From NCBI RefSeq assembly GCF_029457495.1, contig NZ_CP120361.1, positions 1,054,001 through 1,118,000 of the forward strand: 64,000 nucleotides of DNA, written 5' to 3'. The DNA is from Chelativorans sp. AA-79 (GTDB lineage: Bacteria > Pseudomonadota > Alphaproteobacteria > Rhizobiales > Rhizobiaceae). Below the pieces are notes generated by a model. That model had not been told where the DNA came from, made no database searches, and saw nothing but the letters and a program-made list of their open reading frames with translations. The translations under genes and the position numbers were made by a program. Positions 18,113-29,621 of the stretch are shown piece by piece. The stretch's first letter is position 1, and every line of letters begins with the position of its first letter.

Positions 18113-18127
<15 letters not shown>
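17843..18127 (-). pseudogene. Remnant of a RelE/ParE-type toxin gene with two frameshifts
   Basis: Three frames read in sequence on the minus strand give a ParE-like protein lacking its N-terminal part. The first frame (from about 18125) encodes LDRRAREFIPDLREKCFDLSG; the second (to about 17935) encodes PERFALLDGFEEADVRRHV and LILYRVKE; the third encodes VEILRIFHGAMDCERVL and stops at 17843. Together these match the C-terminal two thirds of RelE/ParE toxins. The remnant abuts and slightly overlaps the 3' end of ureC, and no antitoxin gene is present. It is therefore a dead toxin gene, likely a trace of the insertion that split the urease cluster. Confidence 0.7.
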
Positions 18128-19824
<1,697 letters not shown>

Positions 19825-19825
<1 letters not shown>

Positions 19826-20130
19826 CAGAGCGCCCCCATGATTTTCTGCTGGAAGCCGTAGACCTTCCGCGCGCCGGAGAGCGGCACCAGCCGCACCTCG
19901 CGCGTCTGGCCGGGCTCGAAGCGGACGGCCGTGCCCGCGGCGATATCGAGCCGCATGCCGCGCGCCTTCTCGCGGTCGAAGGAAAGCGCGCCGTTCGTCT
20001 CGTAGAAATGGTAGTGCGAGCCGACCTGGATCGGCCGGTCGCCGGTGTTGCTGACCTCGAGCACCACCTGGGGTGCGCCGGCATTGATCTCGATCTCGCC
20101 GGGCTGCGTGATGACTTCGCCGGGAATCAT
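19825..20130 (-). CDS. ureB: Urease beta subunit
   Basis: A 101-residue UreB. ATG at complement 20130 gives the family start MIPGEVI; longer in-frame starts run into the ureJ gene. Typical segments [15 protein letters not shown] and [14 protein letters not shown] are present. It is a structural subunit of the (UreABC)3 enzyme. It is separated from ureA by the nickel permease-type gene ureJ, an order seen in other Rhizobiales. Confidence 0.97.
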
Positions 20131-20143
20131 GATTTCCGCTCCA

Positions 20144-20728
20144 TCAGCCGGCGAAGGCGAGCCAGAGGCCGGCGAGCGCCGTGGCTGCCCCGGCGGTGCG
20201 GGTGAAGGCTTCATTCTCCTTCTGCCACCGGCCGAAGGCGAGGCCGAGCGCGATGCCCGCGGCGTGCAGGAGCGCGGTGGTGACGGCGAATCCGACAGCG
20301 AATCGGGCAGCCCCGGCAGCACCGAGCTCGCCGCCATGGGCGTGGCCGTGGAAGAAGGCAAAGAAGGCGACGATGCCCATCATGCCCGCCGCGGGCAGCG
20401 GGAGCGCCAGCGCCATCATGATGCCGATGAAGACGATCGAGGCCAGGATCACCGGCTCCACGAAGGGCAGCGGCGCGCCGAAAAGGGCTGCGGCAAAGCC
20501 CAGGATCATCGTGCCGACGAAGGCCGCCGGGACCAGCCCCATCGCGCGTCCGCCCAGCGTCGCCGCCCACAAGCCTACCGCCACCATCACCAGGATATGG
20601 TCGAGGCCGAAGAGCGGATGCGAGAAGCCGGCCATGAAGGAGCCATGCGCGGCGGGATCGAGATGCGCGAAGGCGGGCGCCGTGGCGGCGAAGAACGCGG
20701 CGGCGGCGAAGGCGAGACGGTTGAGCAT
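20144..20728 (-). CDS. ureJ: HupE/UreJ family nickel permease
   Basis: A 194-residue membrane protein with an N-terminal signal-like segment ending [11 protein letters not shown] and five to six further hydrophobic helices. The HupE/UreJ metal motifs [13 protein letters not shown] (about residues 37-49) and [13 protein letters not shown] (about 124-136) are intact. Members import nickel (or cobalt) across the inner membrane; lying between ureA and ureB, it most likely supplies nickel for urease. Confidence 0.92.
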   Translation of the reverse strand: MLNRLAFAAAAFFAATAPAFAHLDPAAHGSFMAGFSHPLFGLDHILVMVAVGLWAATLGGRAMGLVPAAFVGTMILGFAAALFGAPLPFVEPVILASIVFIGIMMALALPLPAAGMMGIVAFFAFFHGHAHGGELGAAGAARFAVGFAVTTALLHAAGIALGLAFGRWQKENEAFTRTAGAATALAGLWLAFAG

Positions 20729-20749
20729 GTAGGCCCCTCGGATTTCTTG

Positions 20750-21052
20750 TTATCGGATCGGTTCGTGAACGGTGACGAGCTTGGTGCCGTCGGGGAAGGT
20801 CGCTTCCACCTGGATGTCGTGGATCATCTCGGCCACGCCTTCCATCACCTGGTCGCGGGAGATCACATGGGCGCCCGCCTCCATCAGGTCGGCGACCGGC
20901 CGGCCATCACGCGCGCCCTCCACCACGAAATCGGTGATCAGGGCGATCGCCTCGGGATGGTTGAGCTTGACACCGCGTTCGAGCCTCCTGCGGGCGACCA
21001 TCGCGGCCATGGCGATCAGCAGCTTGTCCTTTTCGCGAGGCGTGAGATTCAT
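20750..21052 (-). CDS. ureA: Urease gamma subunit
   Basis: A 100-residue UreA of normal length: [12 protein letters not shown] start, [10 protein letters not shown], and the C-terminal [18 protein letters not shown]. Structural subunit of urease. It starts 16 bases after ureD and ends 21 bases before ureJ, so it is in the same operon. Confidence 0.98.
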   Translation of the reverse strand: MNLTPREKDKLLIAMAAMVARRRLERGVKLNHPEAIALITDFVVEGARDGRPVADLMEAGAHVISRDQVMEGVAEMIHDIQVEATFPDGTKLVTVHEPIR

Positions 21053-21068
21053 GCGTGTCGTGTCCCCT

Positions 21069-21911
21069 TCAGGTCGTCCAGAGCCGGGGCAACGACCCCG
21101 CGCCGGACAGAAGCGCTATGGCTGGCATTATGGTGCGCCGCAACATAAGACCCGAAGGCGCGAGAATGCGCAAGACCAGACGCTCGCCAATTGCGCTCGC
21201 GGCGGCCTGCACGGAGGGGTCGAGGATCCCCCGCAGTGCCTCCAGCTTTTCCGCAGCATCCGGTGTTATGGCGAGCACCGTCGCGAAGGCGTTGTGGCCG
21301 GAAAGCAGGGAAAGGCCCTCGCGCTCGAAATCCCAGCCCGTGAGGCGTGTTTCCTCCGCATGGACCAGTTTGCCGTCGCGGTAGATGCGCCAGCTGTCCC
21401 TCAAGCGGGCGCTACGGGCGGTCTCGCCCATGGCCTCGCGGCCGAGGAGCACGGCTTCGACGGCGGTGAAGGTCGCGTCTCCATCGAGGTCGACCCGCAG
21501 CGTGCGGTGAAGCCTGCTTTCCTCGAACAGGATGGTCTCCTGCGGCAGCCAGTCGAGATGCGCTCCGCTGCCCACTTCGAGGGAGGTGGCGATTAGGGCG
21601 TCCTCTCCGGTCGAGCGGTAGATGCGCTCGCACGCCTGCGTCGTCAGCACCAGCTTCGAGCCGGGCGAGGCCGCGGCTTGCCATTCGATCCGGTCGCCGC
21701 CGGTGAGCCCGCCTGATGTGTTGATCAGCACCGCTTCAAGAGCTGCGCCGTGGGTGCGCGGCAGGCGGATCTTGCAGCAGCCTTCCTGATAGAGGGTCAC
21801 GAGGCGGGTCCGGCCGTTGCGCGATTGCGTCGCCACCTTGCCGGCACCGCGTGAACGCTGCATCGGTGCGGAAGACGCGCCTGCCGGTGAGTGTGGTGTC
21901 GCAAAGGCCAT
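21069..21911 (-). CDS. ureD: Urease accessory protein UreD
   Basis: A 280-residue UreD (UreH), which binds the apo-urease and, with UreF and UreG, guides nickel into the active site. Characteristic segments are [37 protein letters not shown] and [19 protein letters not shown] at complement 21911 was chosen; a 33-codon upstream extension is in frame but crosses the divergent promoter region shared with glgE. It is the first gene of the urease cluster. Confidence 0.95.
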   Translation of the reverse strand: MAFATPHSPAGASSAPMQRSRGAGKVATQSRNGRTRLVTLYQEGCCKIRLPRTHGAALEAVLINTSGGLTGGDRIEWQAAASPGSKLVLTTQACERIYRSTGEDALIATSLEVGSGAHLDWLPQETILFEESRLHRTLRVDLDGDATFTAVEAVLLGREAMGETARSARLRDSWRIYRDGKLVHAEETRLTGWDFEREGLSLLSGHNAFATVLAITPDAAEKLEALRGILDPSVQAAASAIGERLVLRILAPSGLMLRRTIMPAIALLSGAGSLPRLWTT

Positions 21912-21995
21912 GCCGGTGATGTTCCCGTGATGCCGGCCCCATACCCCAGGCACCGGCCGGAGGCAAAATATTCCCCTTCCCTCCTTTTCCGCAAC

Positions 21996-22020
21996 GGAAC
22001 CAGAGCGCAAGCCCGGCGTT
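21996..22020 (+). promoter_or_regulatory. EcfG-type promoter of the glucan/trehalose operon
   Basis: A perfect match to the alphaproteobacterial EcfG/RpoE2 consensus: GGAAC at 21996-22000, exactly 16 bases, CGTT at 22017-22020. It lies 40 bases before the glgE start (22061), in the gap shared with divergent ureD, and would give a short leader. It predicts induction of the whole operon by the general stress response; trehalose synthesis is a known target of this sigma factor in rhizobia. Confidence 0.75.
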
Positions 22021-22060
22021 GGCTTTCGGAGGGGAATTCGGATGAGAGATTTCTAGGAAC

Positions 22061-24058
22061 ATGGACCGTCCCGGCCAGACGCTCCTTCAGAAGCTTGCCG
22101 CAAGCCGCATCGCCATCGAGGCCGTCGAACCCGCAATCGACGGGGGCCGGTTTGCCGCAAAAACGATTGTCGGCGAGCATTTCAGGATCGAGGCCGATGT
22201 CTTCTGCGACGGCCATGAAGTGATAGCGGCCGCCGTCCTGCATCGCAGACGTGGGGAGAAGGCGTGGAAAGAGACCCCCTTACGGCACGTCCTGAACGAC
22301 CGCTGGCGCGCCACGATCGTCTTCGAGGAGGTCGGCCATCACGAGTTCAGGATCGCGTCCTGGCGCGATCTCTTCGCCACATGGCGGATGGACACGACAA
22401 AGAAGCACGAAGCGGGGCAGGAGATCTCCCTCGAGCTCCAGGAGGGCCGGCTTCTCGTCGAACAGGTGCTTGCCGCACACAATGGCGGTGGAGAGCCGGA
22501 CGACCGCTCGGCGCTCAGGGCGCTGCTCGCGGAGGTGACGTCCTCTTCCTCCGAAGGCGACGCGCTCGCCGTGCTGATGAGCGACGACATGGCGGTGCTC
22601 ATGCGACGGCTCGGCCTTCGTGTGAACCTCACCGAAACGGACATCGCCTTTCCCGTCTTCGTGGATCGTGAGAAGGCGGGGTTTTCCGCCTGGTATGAGC
22701 TGATGCCGCGGTCGCAGTCCGGCAGCACGGAGAGGCACGGTACGTTCGACGATGTGATCGCGCGGCTTTCCTATGTGCGCGATCTCGGCTTCGACGTGCT
22801 TTATTTCCCGCCGATCCACCCGATCGGCCGCACCAACCGGAAGGGCCGCAACAACAGCCTGACGGCGGGCCCGGAGGATCCCGGCAGCCCCTATGCGATC
22901 GGCTCGGAAGAGGGCGGGCACGATGCGATCCATCCCGAACTCGGCGATTTCGAGGACTTCGCCCGGCTGGTGGAGGCCGCGCGCGAGCACGGGCTGGAGA
23001 TCGCGCTGGACTTCGCCATCCAGTGCTCGCCGGACCATCCCTGGATCAGGGAGCATCCCGAATGGTTCGACTGGCGGCCGGACGGCACCATCAAATTCGC
23101 GGAGAACCCGCCCAAGAAATACGAGGACATCGTCAACGTCCATTTCTACCGCGATGCGATCCCCGGCCTCTGGTACGCGCTGCGCGACATCGTGCTCTTC
23201 TGGCTGGAAAAGGGCGTGCGCATCTTCCGCGTGGACAATCCGCACACCAAGCCGCTGCCCTTCTGGGAATGGCTGATCGAGGAGGTGCGGCAGGTCGACC
23301 CCGGCGTGATCTTCCTGGCGGAAGCCTTCACGCGGCCGAAGATGATGAAGCGGCTCGGCAAGGTGGGCTTCAACCAGTCCTATTCCTATTTCACCTGGCG
23401 CAACGCCAAATGGGAGCTCGCGGAATATCTGACCGAGCTCACGCAGGAGGAGTGCCGGCACTACATGCGGCCGAACTTCTTCGCAAACACGCCGGACATC
23501 AATCCCCACTACCTGCAGACGAGCGGGCGGCCGGGTTTCCAGGTGCGGCTGGTCCTCGCCGCCACGCTCGGCACGAATTACGGCGTCTATAGCGGCTTCG
23601 AGCTGTGCGAGGCCGCTGCCATGCCGGGCAAGGAGGAGTATCTCAATTCCGAGAAATACGAAATCCGCGCCTGGGACTGGGACCGGCCCGGGAACATCAA
23701 GGCCGACATCATGTTCGTGAACCGGCTGCGGCGGGAAAACCCGGCGCTGCAGCAATTTACGAACCTGAATTTCTACAACGCCTGGAACGACAACATCCTC
23801 TATTACGGCAAGCACACGGACGACCTGTCCAACTTCCTGCTCCTCGCCGTCAATCTCGATCCGCACAACGCCCAAGGCGCCCATTTCGAGGTGCCGCTGT
23901 GGGAGTTCGGGCTACCGGACGATGCCATGATCGAGGCGGAAGACCTCGTCACCGGTCAGCCCTTCACCTGGACCGGCAAGGTCCAGCACATGTTTCTCGA
24001 TCCGCACCAGCGCCCATACATGGCCTGGCGGCTCACACCTCCGGGGGGGCGCCGATGA
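22061..24058 (+). CDS. glgE: Alpha-1,4-glucan:maltose-1-phosphate maltosyltransferase
   Basis: A 665-residue GlgE (GH13 subfamily 3), which extends alpha-1,4-glucan with maltosyl units from maltose-1-phosphate. An N-terminal beta-sandwich (to ~200) precedes the catalytic barrel. The nucleophile is Asp392 in FRVDNPHTKP, a signature specific to GlgE, and the acid/base is Glu421 in LAEAFTRPKMM; both numbers fit known GlgE enzymes. The donor is made by the maltokinase domain of the next gene. First gene of a seven-gene operon behind a perfect EcfG promoter; it overlaps treS by four bases (ATGA). Confidence 0.96.
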   Translation: MDRPGQTLLQKLAASRIAIEAVEPAIDGGRFAAKTIVGEHFRIEADVFCDGHEVIAAAVLHRRRGEKAWKETPLRHVLNDRWRATIVFEEVGHHEFRIASWRDLFATWRMDTTKKHEAGQEISLELQEGRLLVEQVLAAHNGGGEPDDRSALRALLAEVTSSSSEGDALAVLMSDDMAVLMRRLGLRVNLTETDIAFPVFVDREKAGFSAWYELMPRSQSGSTERHGTFDDVIARLSYVRDLGFDVLYFPPIHPIGRTNRKGRNNSLTAGPEDPGSPYAIGSEEGGHDAIHPELGDFEDFARLVEAAREHGLEIALDFAIQCSPDHPWIREHPEWFDWRPDGTIKFAENPPKKYEDIVNVHFYRDAIPGLWYALRDIVLFWLEKGVRIFRVDNPHTKPLPFWEWLIEEVRQVDPGVIFLAEAFTRPKMMKRLGKVGFNQSYSYFTWRNAKWELAEYLTELTQEECRHYMRPNFFANTPDINPHYLQTSGRPGFQVRLVLAATLGTNYGVYSGFELCEAAAMPGKEEYLNSEKYEIRAWDWDRPGNIKADIMFVNRLRRENPALQQFTNLNFYNAWNDNILYYGKHTDDLSNFLLLAVNLDPHNAQGAHFEVPLWEFGLPDDAMIEAEDLVTGQPFTWTGKVQHMFLDPHQRPYMAWRLTPPGGRR

Positions 24059-27000
24059 ACACGATGGAAAAGCTTGCTTCGGACGTCGCGACCCCACGCG
24101 AGGACGAGGCGCTGCAGGCCACGCCTGCAAGCGACATCCGGGCGACCGACTGGTACAAGGACGCCGTCATCTACCAGCTCCACATCAAGGCCTTCCAGGA
24201 TTCGAACGGCGACGGCATCGGCGATTTCAATGGCCTGATGCAGCGGCTTGACTATGTGGAACGCCTGGGCGTGAACACGATCTGGCTGCTTCCCTTCTAT
24301 CCATCGCCGCTCAGGGACGACGGCTACGACATTGCCGACTACCGCTCGATCAATCCTTCCTACGGCACGATGCGCGATTTCCGCCGCTTCGTGGCGGAGG
24401 CGCACCGGCGCGGGATCCGGGTGATCACGGAACTCGTCATCAACCACACCTCCGACCAGCATCCCTGGTTCCAGCGGGCGCGCCATGCGAAGAAGGGTTC
24501 GGCGGCGCGGAAGTTCTATGTCTGGAACGACGACGACGAGCGCTACCCTGAGACGCGCATCATTTTCCTCGATACCGAGAAGTCCAACTGGACCTGGGAC
24601 CCGGTGGCCGGCCAGTTCTTCTGGCACCGCTTCTACTCCCACCAGCCCGACCTCAATTTCGACAATCCCCGCGTCCTCGAAGAGGTCGTCAAGACCATGC
24701 ATTATTGGCTCGACATGGGCGTGGACGGGCTCCGCCTCGATGCCATCCCCTATCTCGTCGAGCGTGACGGCACGAACAACGAGAACCTGCCCGAGACGCA
24801 CGAGATCCTGAGGAGGATCCGGCGGGCGCTGGACGAGAAGTATCCCGACCGGATGCTGCTTGCCGAAGCCAACCAGTGGCCGGAAGACACGCGGCCCTAT
24901 TTCGGCGAGGGCGACGAGTGCCATATGGCGTTCCACTTCCCGCTGATGCCGCGCATCTTCATGGCGCTGGCCCAGGAAGACCGGCATCCGATCTCGGACA
25001 TCATGCGGCAGACGCCGGAAATCCCCGAATCCTGCCAGTGGGCCATCTTCCTCAGAAACCATGACGAGCTGACGCTGGAAATGGTGACCGACCGAGAGCG
25101 CGACTATCTGTGGCACACCTATGCCGAGGATGTGCGGGCGCGCATCAATCTCGGCATCCGGCGCAGGCTGGCGCCATTGATGCAGAACGACCGGCGCAAG
25201 ATGGAGCTGATGAACGCTCTTCTCTTCTCCATGCCGGGCACGCCGGTCGTCTATTACGGCGACGAGCTCGGCATGGGCGACAACATCTATCTCGGCGACC
25301 GGGACGGCGTTCGCACGCCCATGCAGTGGTCGCCCGACCGCAATGGCGGCTTCTCGCGTGCCAATCCGCAGATGCTCTACCTGCCGCCGATCATGGACCC
25401 GGTCTACGGCTTCCAGACCATCAATGCCGAGGCACAGGAGGCTGACCCCTCGTCGCTGCTCAACTGGGTGCGCCGTATGATCGGCGTACGCAAGCAGCAC
25501 CCGGCCTTCGGGCGCGGCGACTTCACGATGCTCTATCCGAGAAACCGTCGCATCCTTGCCTATACACGGAGCGACGGAAACGAGACGATCCTGTGCGTGG
25601 CCAACCTCTCGCGCTCGCCCCAGGCCGTGGAACTCGATCTTTCGAAGCACCGCGGCTGTGTTCCCGTGGAACTGATCAGCCAGTCCCCCTTCCCGCCGAT
25701 CGGCGATCTTCCCTACATGCTGACCCTTTCCGGCTACGGCACCTTCTGGTTTCAGCTCGCCGCCGAGGCGCAGGGGCCGGACTGGCACAGCAATGTTCCC
25801 GAGCCGCTGCCGGAATTCATCACGCTCCCCGTGGTGGGAGGACGCATCGAACGGGCGCTCGAGGGGCGCGAGCGGCGGCAGCTCGAACAGGATGTGCTGC
25901 CGCAGTTCATGCAGCGCCAGCGCTGGTACGGCGCCAAGGGCGAGGCGATACGTTCGGCCGCGATCCGCGAGGTGGCCAAGCTTGGCGACGAGGCGGGGTT
26001 CCTCACCATCGTGGATGTCAGGCTCTCCCCGTCGGGCAGCCAGCAATATCTGCTGCCGCTTACGGTGTTGTGGGGCGAGGAGAACGTGCAATTCGGTGCT
26101 CCGAAGCTCTCCGTGACCCTGGCGCGGGTGCGCAAGGGCCCGCAGCTCGGTGCGCTCATCGACGGCTCCTATGACGACCGCTTCGCCTCCGACCTGATGC
26201 GGCGGATGCAAGAGCGGCAGGAGATCGAGGTGCCGGGCGGCGTGCTGCGCTTCTACGGCAACAAGCAGCTTGCCGGCATGAGCTTCGCCGAGCCGCCGTC
26301 GCCGCTGATGGGCGAGCAGAGCAATGTTTCGGTCGCCTTCGAGCGTCAGGCGCTGCTCAAGATCTTCCGCCGCCTGAGGCCCGGCGACCAGCCGGAAGTC
26401 GAGGTGGCGCGGTTCCTGACCGAAGTGGCGGGTTTCAAGAACACGCCGGCCTTCCTGGGGACGGTGGAACTGGAGGATGGCGGAGAGAAGACGGTGCTCG
26501 CCAGCGTGTCCGGCTTCGTCGAGAACCAGGGTGATGCCTGGAGCGTGTTCGTGCATGCGCTGGAGCGGCAGATCGAGGACGAGATCCTGGCACCGCCGGT
26601 CGTTTCGGCGGTTCCGGCGGAGGAGGCGACCTCGCAATTCCTCTATCCTCTGGACCTTCTGAGGAGGCTTGGCGAGCGGACCGGCGAAATGCATGCGGCG
26701 CTCGCCGTCGAAACCGACATCGAAGCCTTCCGCTGCGAGCGGGTGCGCCGTGCAGACATTTCGGGCTGGGTCAAGGATGTGCGGTCTCAGGTTGCGGCCG
26801 CCCGCGCGGCGCTCGATCGCAACAAGGACCGCCTGCCAGCCGGCGTGAAGGAAAGCGTCGAGCGGCTTCTGTCGCTCAGGCAGGAGGTGGACCGGCGGCT
26901 CGGTGCGCTCGCGAAGCTCGCGCCTTCCGGCAAGAAGTCGCGCATCCACGGCGACTACCATCTGGGTCAGGTGCTGGTCTCGCAACAGGACCTCTATATC

Positions 27001-27399
27001 ATCGATTTCGAGGGTGAGCCGCGGCGGAGCCTCGAGGAACGGCGGGGCAAGAGCTCGCCGCTCAGGGACGTTGCCGGCATGCTGCGCTCCTTCGATTACG
27101 CGGCCTGGGCCGCCGTGCGCCAGGTGGCGGCGCGGCTGCCCGACCAGGCGCGTGACAGCGGTTCGCTCGCGCGCCAGTGGCGCGAACGCATGAGCGCGGA
27201 GTTCCTCGATGGTTATTTCGCGGCGTGCGAGGGCGCGCAGAACCAGCCGGAAAATGCGGGGACACGGCAGGCCCTGCTCGAACTTTTTCTGCTTCAGAAG
27301 GGTTTCTACGAGATCAATTACGAACTCTCCAACCGCCCGGATTGGGTGGGCATACCGGTGCAGGGTGTGCTCGACCTGATCGAAAGGAGGAGCACATGA
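24055..27399 (+). CDS. treS: Trehalose synthase-maltokinase fusion protein
   Basis: A 1114-residue fusion. Residues ~30-585 are trehalose synthase (GH13), which interconverts maltose and trehalose: [11 protein letters not shown], nucleophile Asp229 in [10 protein letters not shown], acid/base Glu271 in [10 protein letters not shown] and the [10 protein letters not shown] segment. Residues ~600-1114 are maltokinase (Mak/Pep2), which phosphorylates maltose with [11 protein letters not shown] near the domain start, [10 protein letters not shown] with catalytic Asp967 and IIDFEGEP with metal-binding Asp984. Fusion channels trehalose to maltose-1-phosphate, the GlgE substrate. In actinobacteria the two are usually separate partner proteins; fusions are known in proteobacteria. 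The start overlaps glgE and the stop overlaps glgB, both by four bases. Confidence 0.95.
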   Translation: MNTMEKLASDVATPREDEALQATPASDIRATDWYKDAVIYQLHIKAFQDSNGDGIGDFNGLMQRLDYVERLGVNTIWLLPFYPSPLRDDGYDIADYRSINPSYGTMRDFRRFVAEAHRRGIRVITELVINHTSDQHPWFQRARHAKKGSAARKFYVWNDDDERYPETRIIFLDTEKSNWTWDPVAGQFFWHRFYSHQPDLNFDNPRVLEEVVKTMHYWLDMGVDGLRLDAIPYLVERDGTNNENLPETHEILRRIRRALDEKYPDRMLLAEANQWPEDTRPYFGEGDECHMAFHFPLMPRIFMALAQEDRHPISDIMRQTPEIPESCQWAIFLRNHDELTLEMVTDRERDYLWHTYAEDVRARINLGIRRRLAPLMQNDRRKMELMNALLFSMPGTPVVYYGDELGMGDNIYLGDRDGVRTPMQWSPDRNGGFSRANPQMLYLPPIMDPVYGFQTINAEAQEADPSSLLNWVRRMIGVRKQHPAFGRGDFTMLYPRNRRILAYTRSDGNETILCVANLSRSPQAVELDLSKHRGCVPVELISQSPFPPIGDLPYMLTLSGYGTFWFQLAAEAQGPDWHSNVPEPLPEFITLPVVGGRIERALEGRERRQLEQDVLPQFMQRQRWYGAKGEAIRSAAIREVAKLGDEAGFLTIVDVRLSPSGSQQYLLPLTVLWGEENVQFGAPKLSVTLARVRKGPQLGALIDGSYDDRFASDLMRRMQERQEIEVPGGVLRFYGNKQLAGMSFAEPPSPLMGEQSNVSVAFERQALLKIFRRLRPGDQPEVEVARFLTEVAGFKNTPAFLGTVELEDGGEKTVLASVSGFVENQGDAWSVFVHALERQIEDEILAPPVVSAVPAEEATSQFLYPLDLLRRLGERTGEMHAALAVETDIEAFRCERVRRADISGWVKDVRSQVAAARAALDRNKDRLPAGVKESVERLLSLRQEVDRRLGALAKLAPSGKKSRIHGDYHLGQVLVSQQDLYIIDFEGEPRRSLEERRGKSSPLRDVAGMLRSFDYAAWAAVRQVAARLPDQARDSGSLARQWRERMSAEFLDGYFAACEGAQNQPENAGTRQALLELFLLQKGFYEINYELSNRPDWVGIPVQGVLDLIERRST

Positions 27400-29609
27400 A
27401 CCTCATGGCGGATACTGCGCCCTGGAGACTGGACGATCCGCACGCCATCGGCGCGCTCGTGGCGGGCAGGCATGGCGACCCGTTTTCGGTCCTCGGACCG
27501 CATCGGAGTTCTGCTGGCATCGTGCTGCGCGTGCTGCGGCCCGAAGCGGAGACGGCGGAGGCGATCGACCCCGAAACCGGCAAGAGCCTGGGAAAGCTCC
27601 TGCGGCGCCATGCGCGCGGCTTCTTCGAGGGGCTGATCTCGAAAAAGAATACCGTACCAGGATACCGGATCCGCTTCACCCGGGAGAGCGATACCTGGGA
27701 GGAGGAGGACCCCTACCGCTTCCCCAGCACGTTCGGAGAGCTCGACCTCTATCTCATGGGGGAGGGGCGACACCAGCGCCTCTATGAAAAGCTGGGCGCT
27801 CATCCCATGACCCTGGAGGGCATCGCCGGCACGCGCTTCGCCGTCTGGGCGCCCAATGCGAGCCGCGTCAGCATCGTCGGCAATTTCAACGGCTGGGACG
27901 GACGGCGCCACCAGATGCGGGTGCACCCGGGCCTCGGCGTGTGGGAGATGTTCGTTCCCGGCGTACAGCTCGGCGAACTTTACAAATACGAGATCATCGG
28001 CAGCCAGGGCGAGGTTCTGCCCACCAAGGCCGATCCGGTGGGCTTTCGGGCCGAGGTGCCGCCTGCCACGGCCTCCGTCGTCAACGGCCTGCCGCAGGTG
28101 GATTGGGACGACAAGGATTGGATGGAAAGCCGCGCGGAGCGCAATGACCGCAGCGCGCCGATCTCGATTTACGAGGTGCATCTGGGTTCATGGCGCAGGC
28201 GCGAGGATGGCGGCTATTTTACCTATGACGAGCTCGCCGACCAGCTCATTCCCTACGTGAAGGATATGGGCTTCACGCATATCGAGTGCATGCCGGTGAG
28301 CGAGCATCCCTTCTCCGGTTCCTGGGGATACCAGCCTGTCGGACTCTACGCGCCAACGAGCCGCTTTGGCACTCCTGAAGACTTCGCCCGTTTCGTCGGT
28401 CGCTGTCATCGGGAAGGGCTCGGCGTCATCATCGACTGGGTGCCGGCGCATTTCCCGTCCGATGCGCACGGGCTCGCCCGCTTCGACGGCACCGCGCTTT
28501 ACGAACACGCCGATCCGCGGCTTGGCTTCCATCGCGACTGGAACACGCTCATCTATAATTTCGGCCGCCGCGAGGTGGCGAATTTCCTGGGTGCCAACGC
28601 GCTGTTCTGGCTCGACCAGTACCACGTGGATGCGCTGCGCGTGGATGCCGTGGCCTCCATGCTCTATCTCGACTACAGCCGCCAGCCGGGCGAGTGGGTC
28701 CCCAACGTGCATGGCGGGAACGAAAACCTGGAGGCGATCGCGTTCCTGCGCGACACGAACATCGCGCTCTTCGGCTCGCATCCCGGCGCCACCTCGATCG
28801 CCGAGGAATCGACCGCTTTTCCAGGCGTGTCACGCCCCGCCTATGCGGGTGGCCTGGGCTTCGGCTTCAAGTGGAACATGGGTTGGATGCATGACACGCT
28901 GGACTATATGAGCCAGGATCCAATTCATCGCAGGTACCATCACGACCGGATGACCTTCGGCCTGATCTATGCGTTCTCCGAGAATTTCATCCTGCCGCTC
29001 AGCCATGACGAGGTCGTCCACGGCAAGGGCTCGCTGATCGGCCGCATGCCGGGCGACCAATGGCAGAAATTCGCCAATCTGCGCGCCTATTTCGCCTTCA
29101 TGTGGACCCATCCCGGCAAGAAGCTCCTCTTCATGGGCGGCGAGTTCGCGCAGGAGCGGGAGTGGAACCACGACTGGCAGCTCGAGTGGCACCACCTCGA
29201 CGATCCGATGCACCGGGGCGTGCGCGACCTCGTGCGCGATTTGAACCGGATTTACCGGAACGAAAAGGCGCTGCACGAGCTCGATTGCGAACCGGAAGGC
29301 TTCGAGTGGATCGACGCCTCGGACCCGGGCATCAGCACCTATGTCTATATGCGAAAGGGTAGGGAGGGAGCACGGCCCATCGTCGTGGCCTGCAATTTCA
29401 CGCCCGTCGTGCGCGAGGATTTCCGCATCGGCCTCCCGCGCGCCGGGGAGTGGCGGGAAATCCTCAACAGCGACGACAGCCGCTATGGCGGTTCCGGCGC
29501 GACGAACGGCACGGTGGCGGCCACGGAGGAAGCGTGGCACGGCCGCCCAGCCTCTGCGAGCGTGAAGCTGCCTCCCCTGGGCACGCTCATCCTCGCCTGC
29601 GAACCATAA
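27396..29609 (+). CDS. glgB: 1,4-alpha-glucan branching enzyme
   Basis: A 737-residue GlgB (GH13, CBM48 plus barrel). The N-terminal [20 protein letters not shown] and the CBM48 segment [27 protein letters not shown] motif (residues ~146-168) are present. The nucleophile is Asp417 in [10 protein letters not shown] and the acid/base Glu470 in [25 protein letters not shown] is also seen. It introduces alpha-1,6 branches into glucan made by GlgE or GlgA. ATG 27396 overlaps the previous stop and has an AAAGGAGGA ribosome site. Glycogen synthase and ADP-glucose pyrophosphorylase are not in the window. Confidence 0.96.
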   Translation: MNLMADTAPWRLDDPHAIGALVAGRHGDPFSVLGPHRSSAGIVLRVLRPEAETAEAIDPETGKSLGKLLRRHARGFFEGLISKKNTVPGYRIRFTRESDTWEEEDPYRFPSTFGELDLYLMGEGRHQRLYEKLGAHPMTLEGIAGTRFAVWAPNASRVSIVGNFNGWDGRRHQMRVHPGLGVWEMFVPGVQLGELYKYEIIGSQGEVLPTKADPVGFRAEVPPATASVVNGLPQVDWDDKDWMESRAERNDRSAPISIYEVHLGSWRRREDGGYFTYDELADQLIPYVKDMGFTHIECMPVSEHPFSGSWGYQPVGLYAPTSRFGTPEDFARFVGRCHREGLGVIIDWVPAHFPSDAHGLARFDGTALYEHADPRLGFHRDWNTLIYNFGRREVANFLGANALFWLDQYHVDALRVDAVASMLYLDYSRQPGEWVPNVHGGNENLEAIAFLRDTNIALFGSHPGATSIAEESTAFPGVSRPAYAGGLGFGFKWNMGWMHDTLDYMSQDPIHRRYHHDRMTFGLIYAFSENFILPLSHDEVVHGKGSLIGRMPGDQWQKFANLRAYFAFMWTHPGKKLLFMGGEFAQEREWNHDWQLEWHHLDDPMHRGVRDLVRDLNRIYRNEKALHELDCEPEGFEWIDASDPGISTYVYMRKGREGARPIVVACNFTPVVREDFRIGLPRAGEWREILNSDDSRYGGSGATNGTVAATEEAWHGRPASASVKLPPLGTLILACEP

Positions 29610-29621
29610 CAAGGACAAGCC

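Noticed and set aside
23956..26985. A 1009-residue open frame antisense to treS-mak, and similar long antisense frames along the trehalose operon
   Set aside because: They mirror GC-rich coding genes, show low-complexity composition and no domains, and lack ribosome sites.
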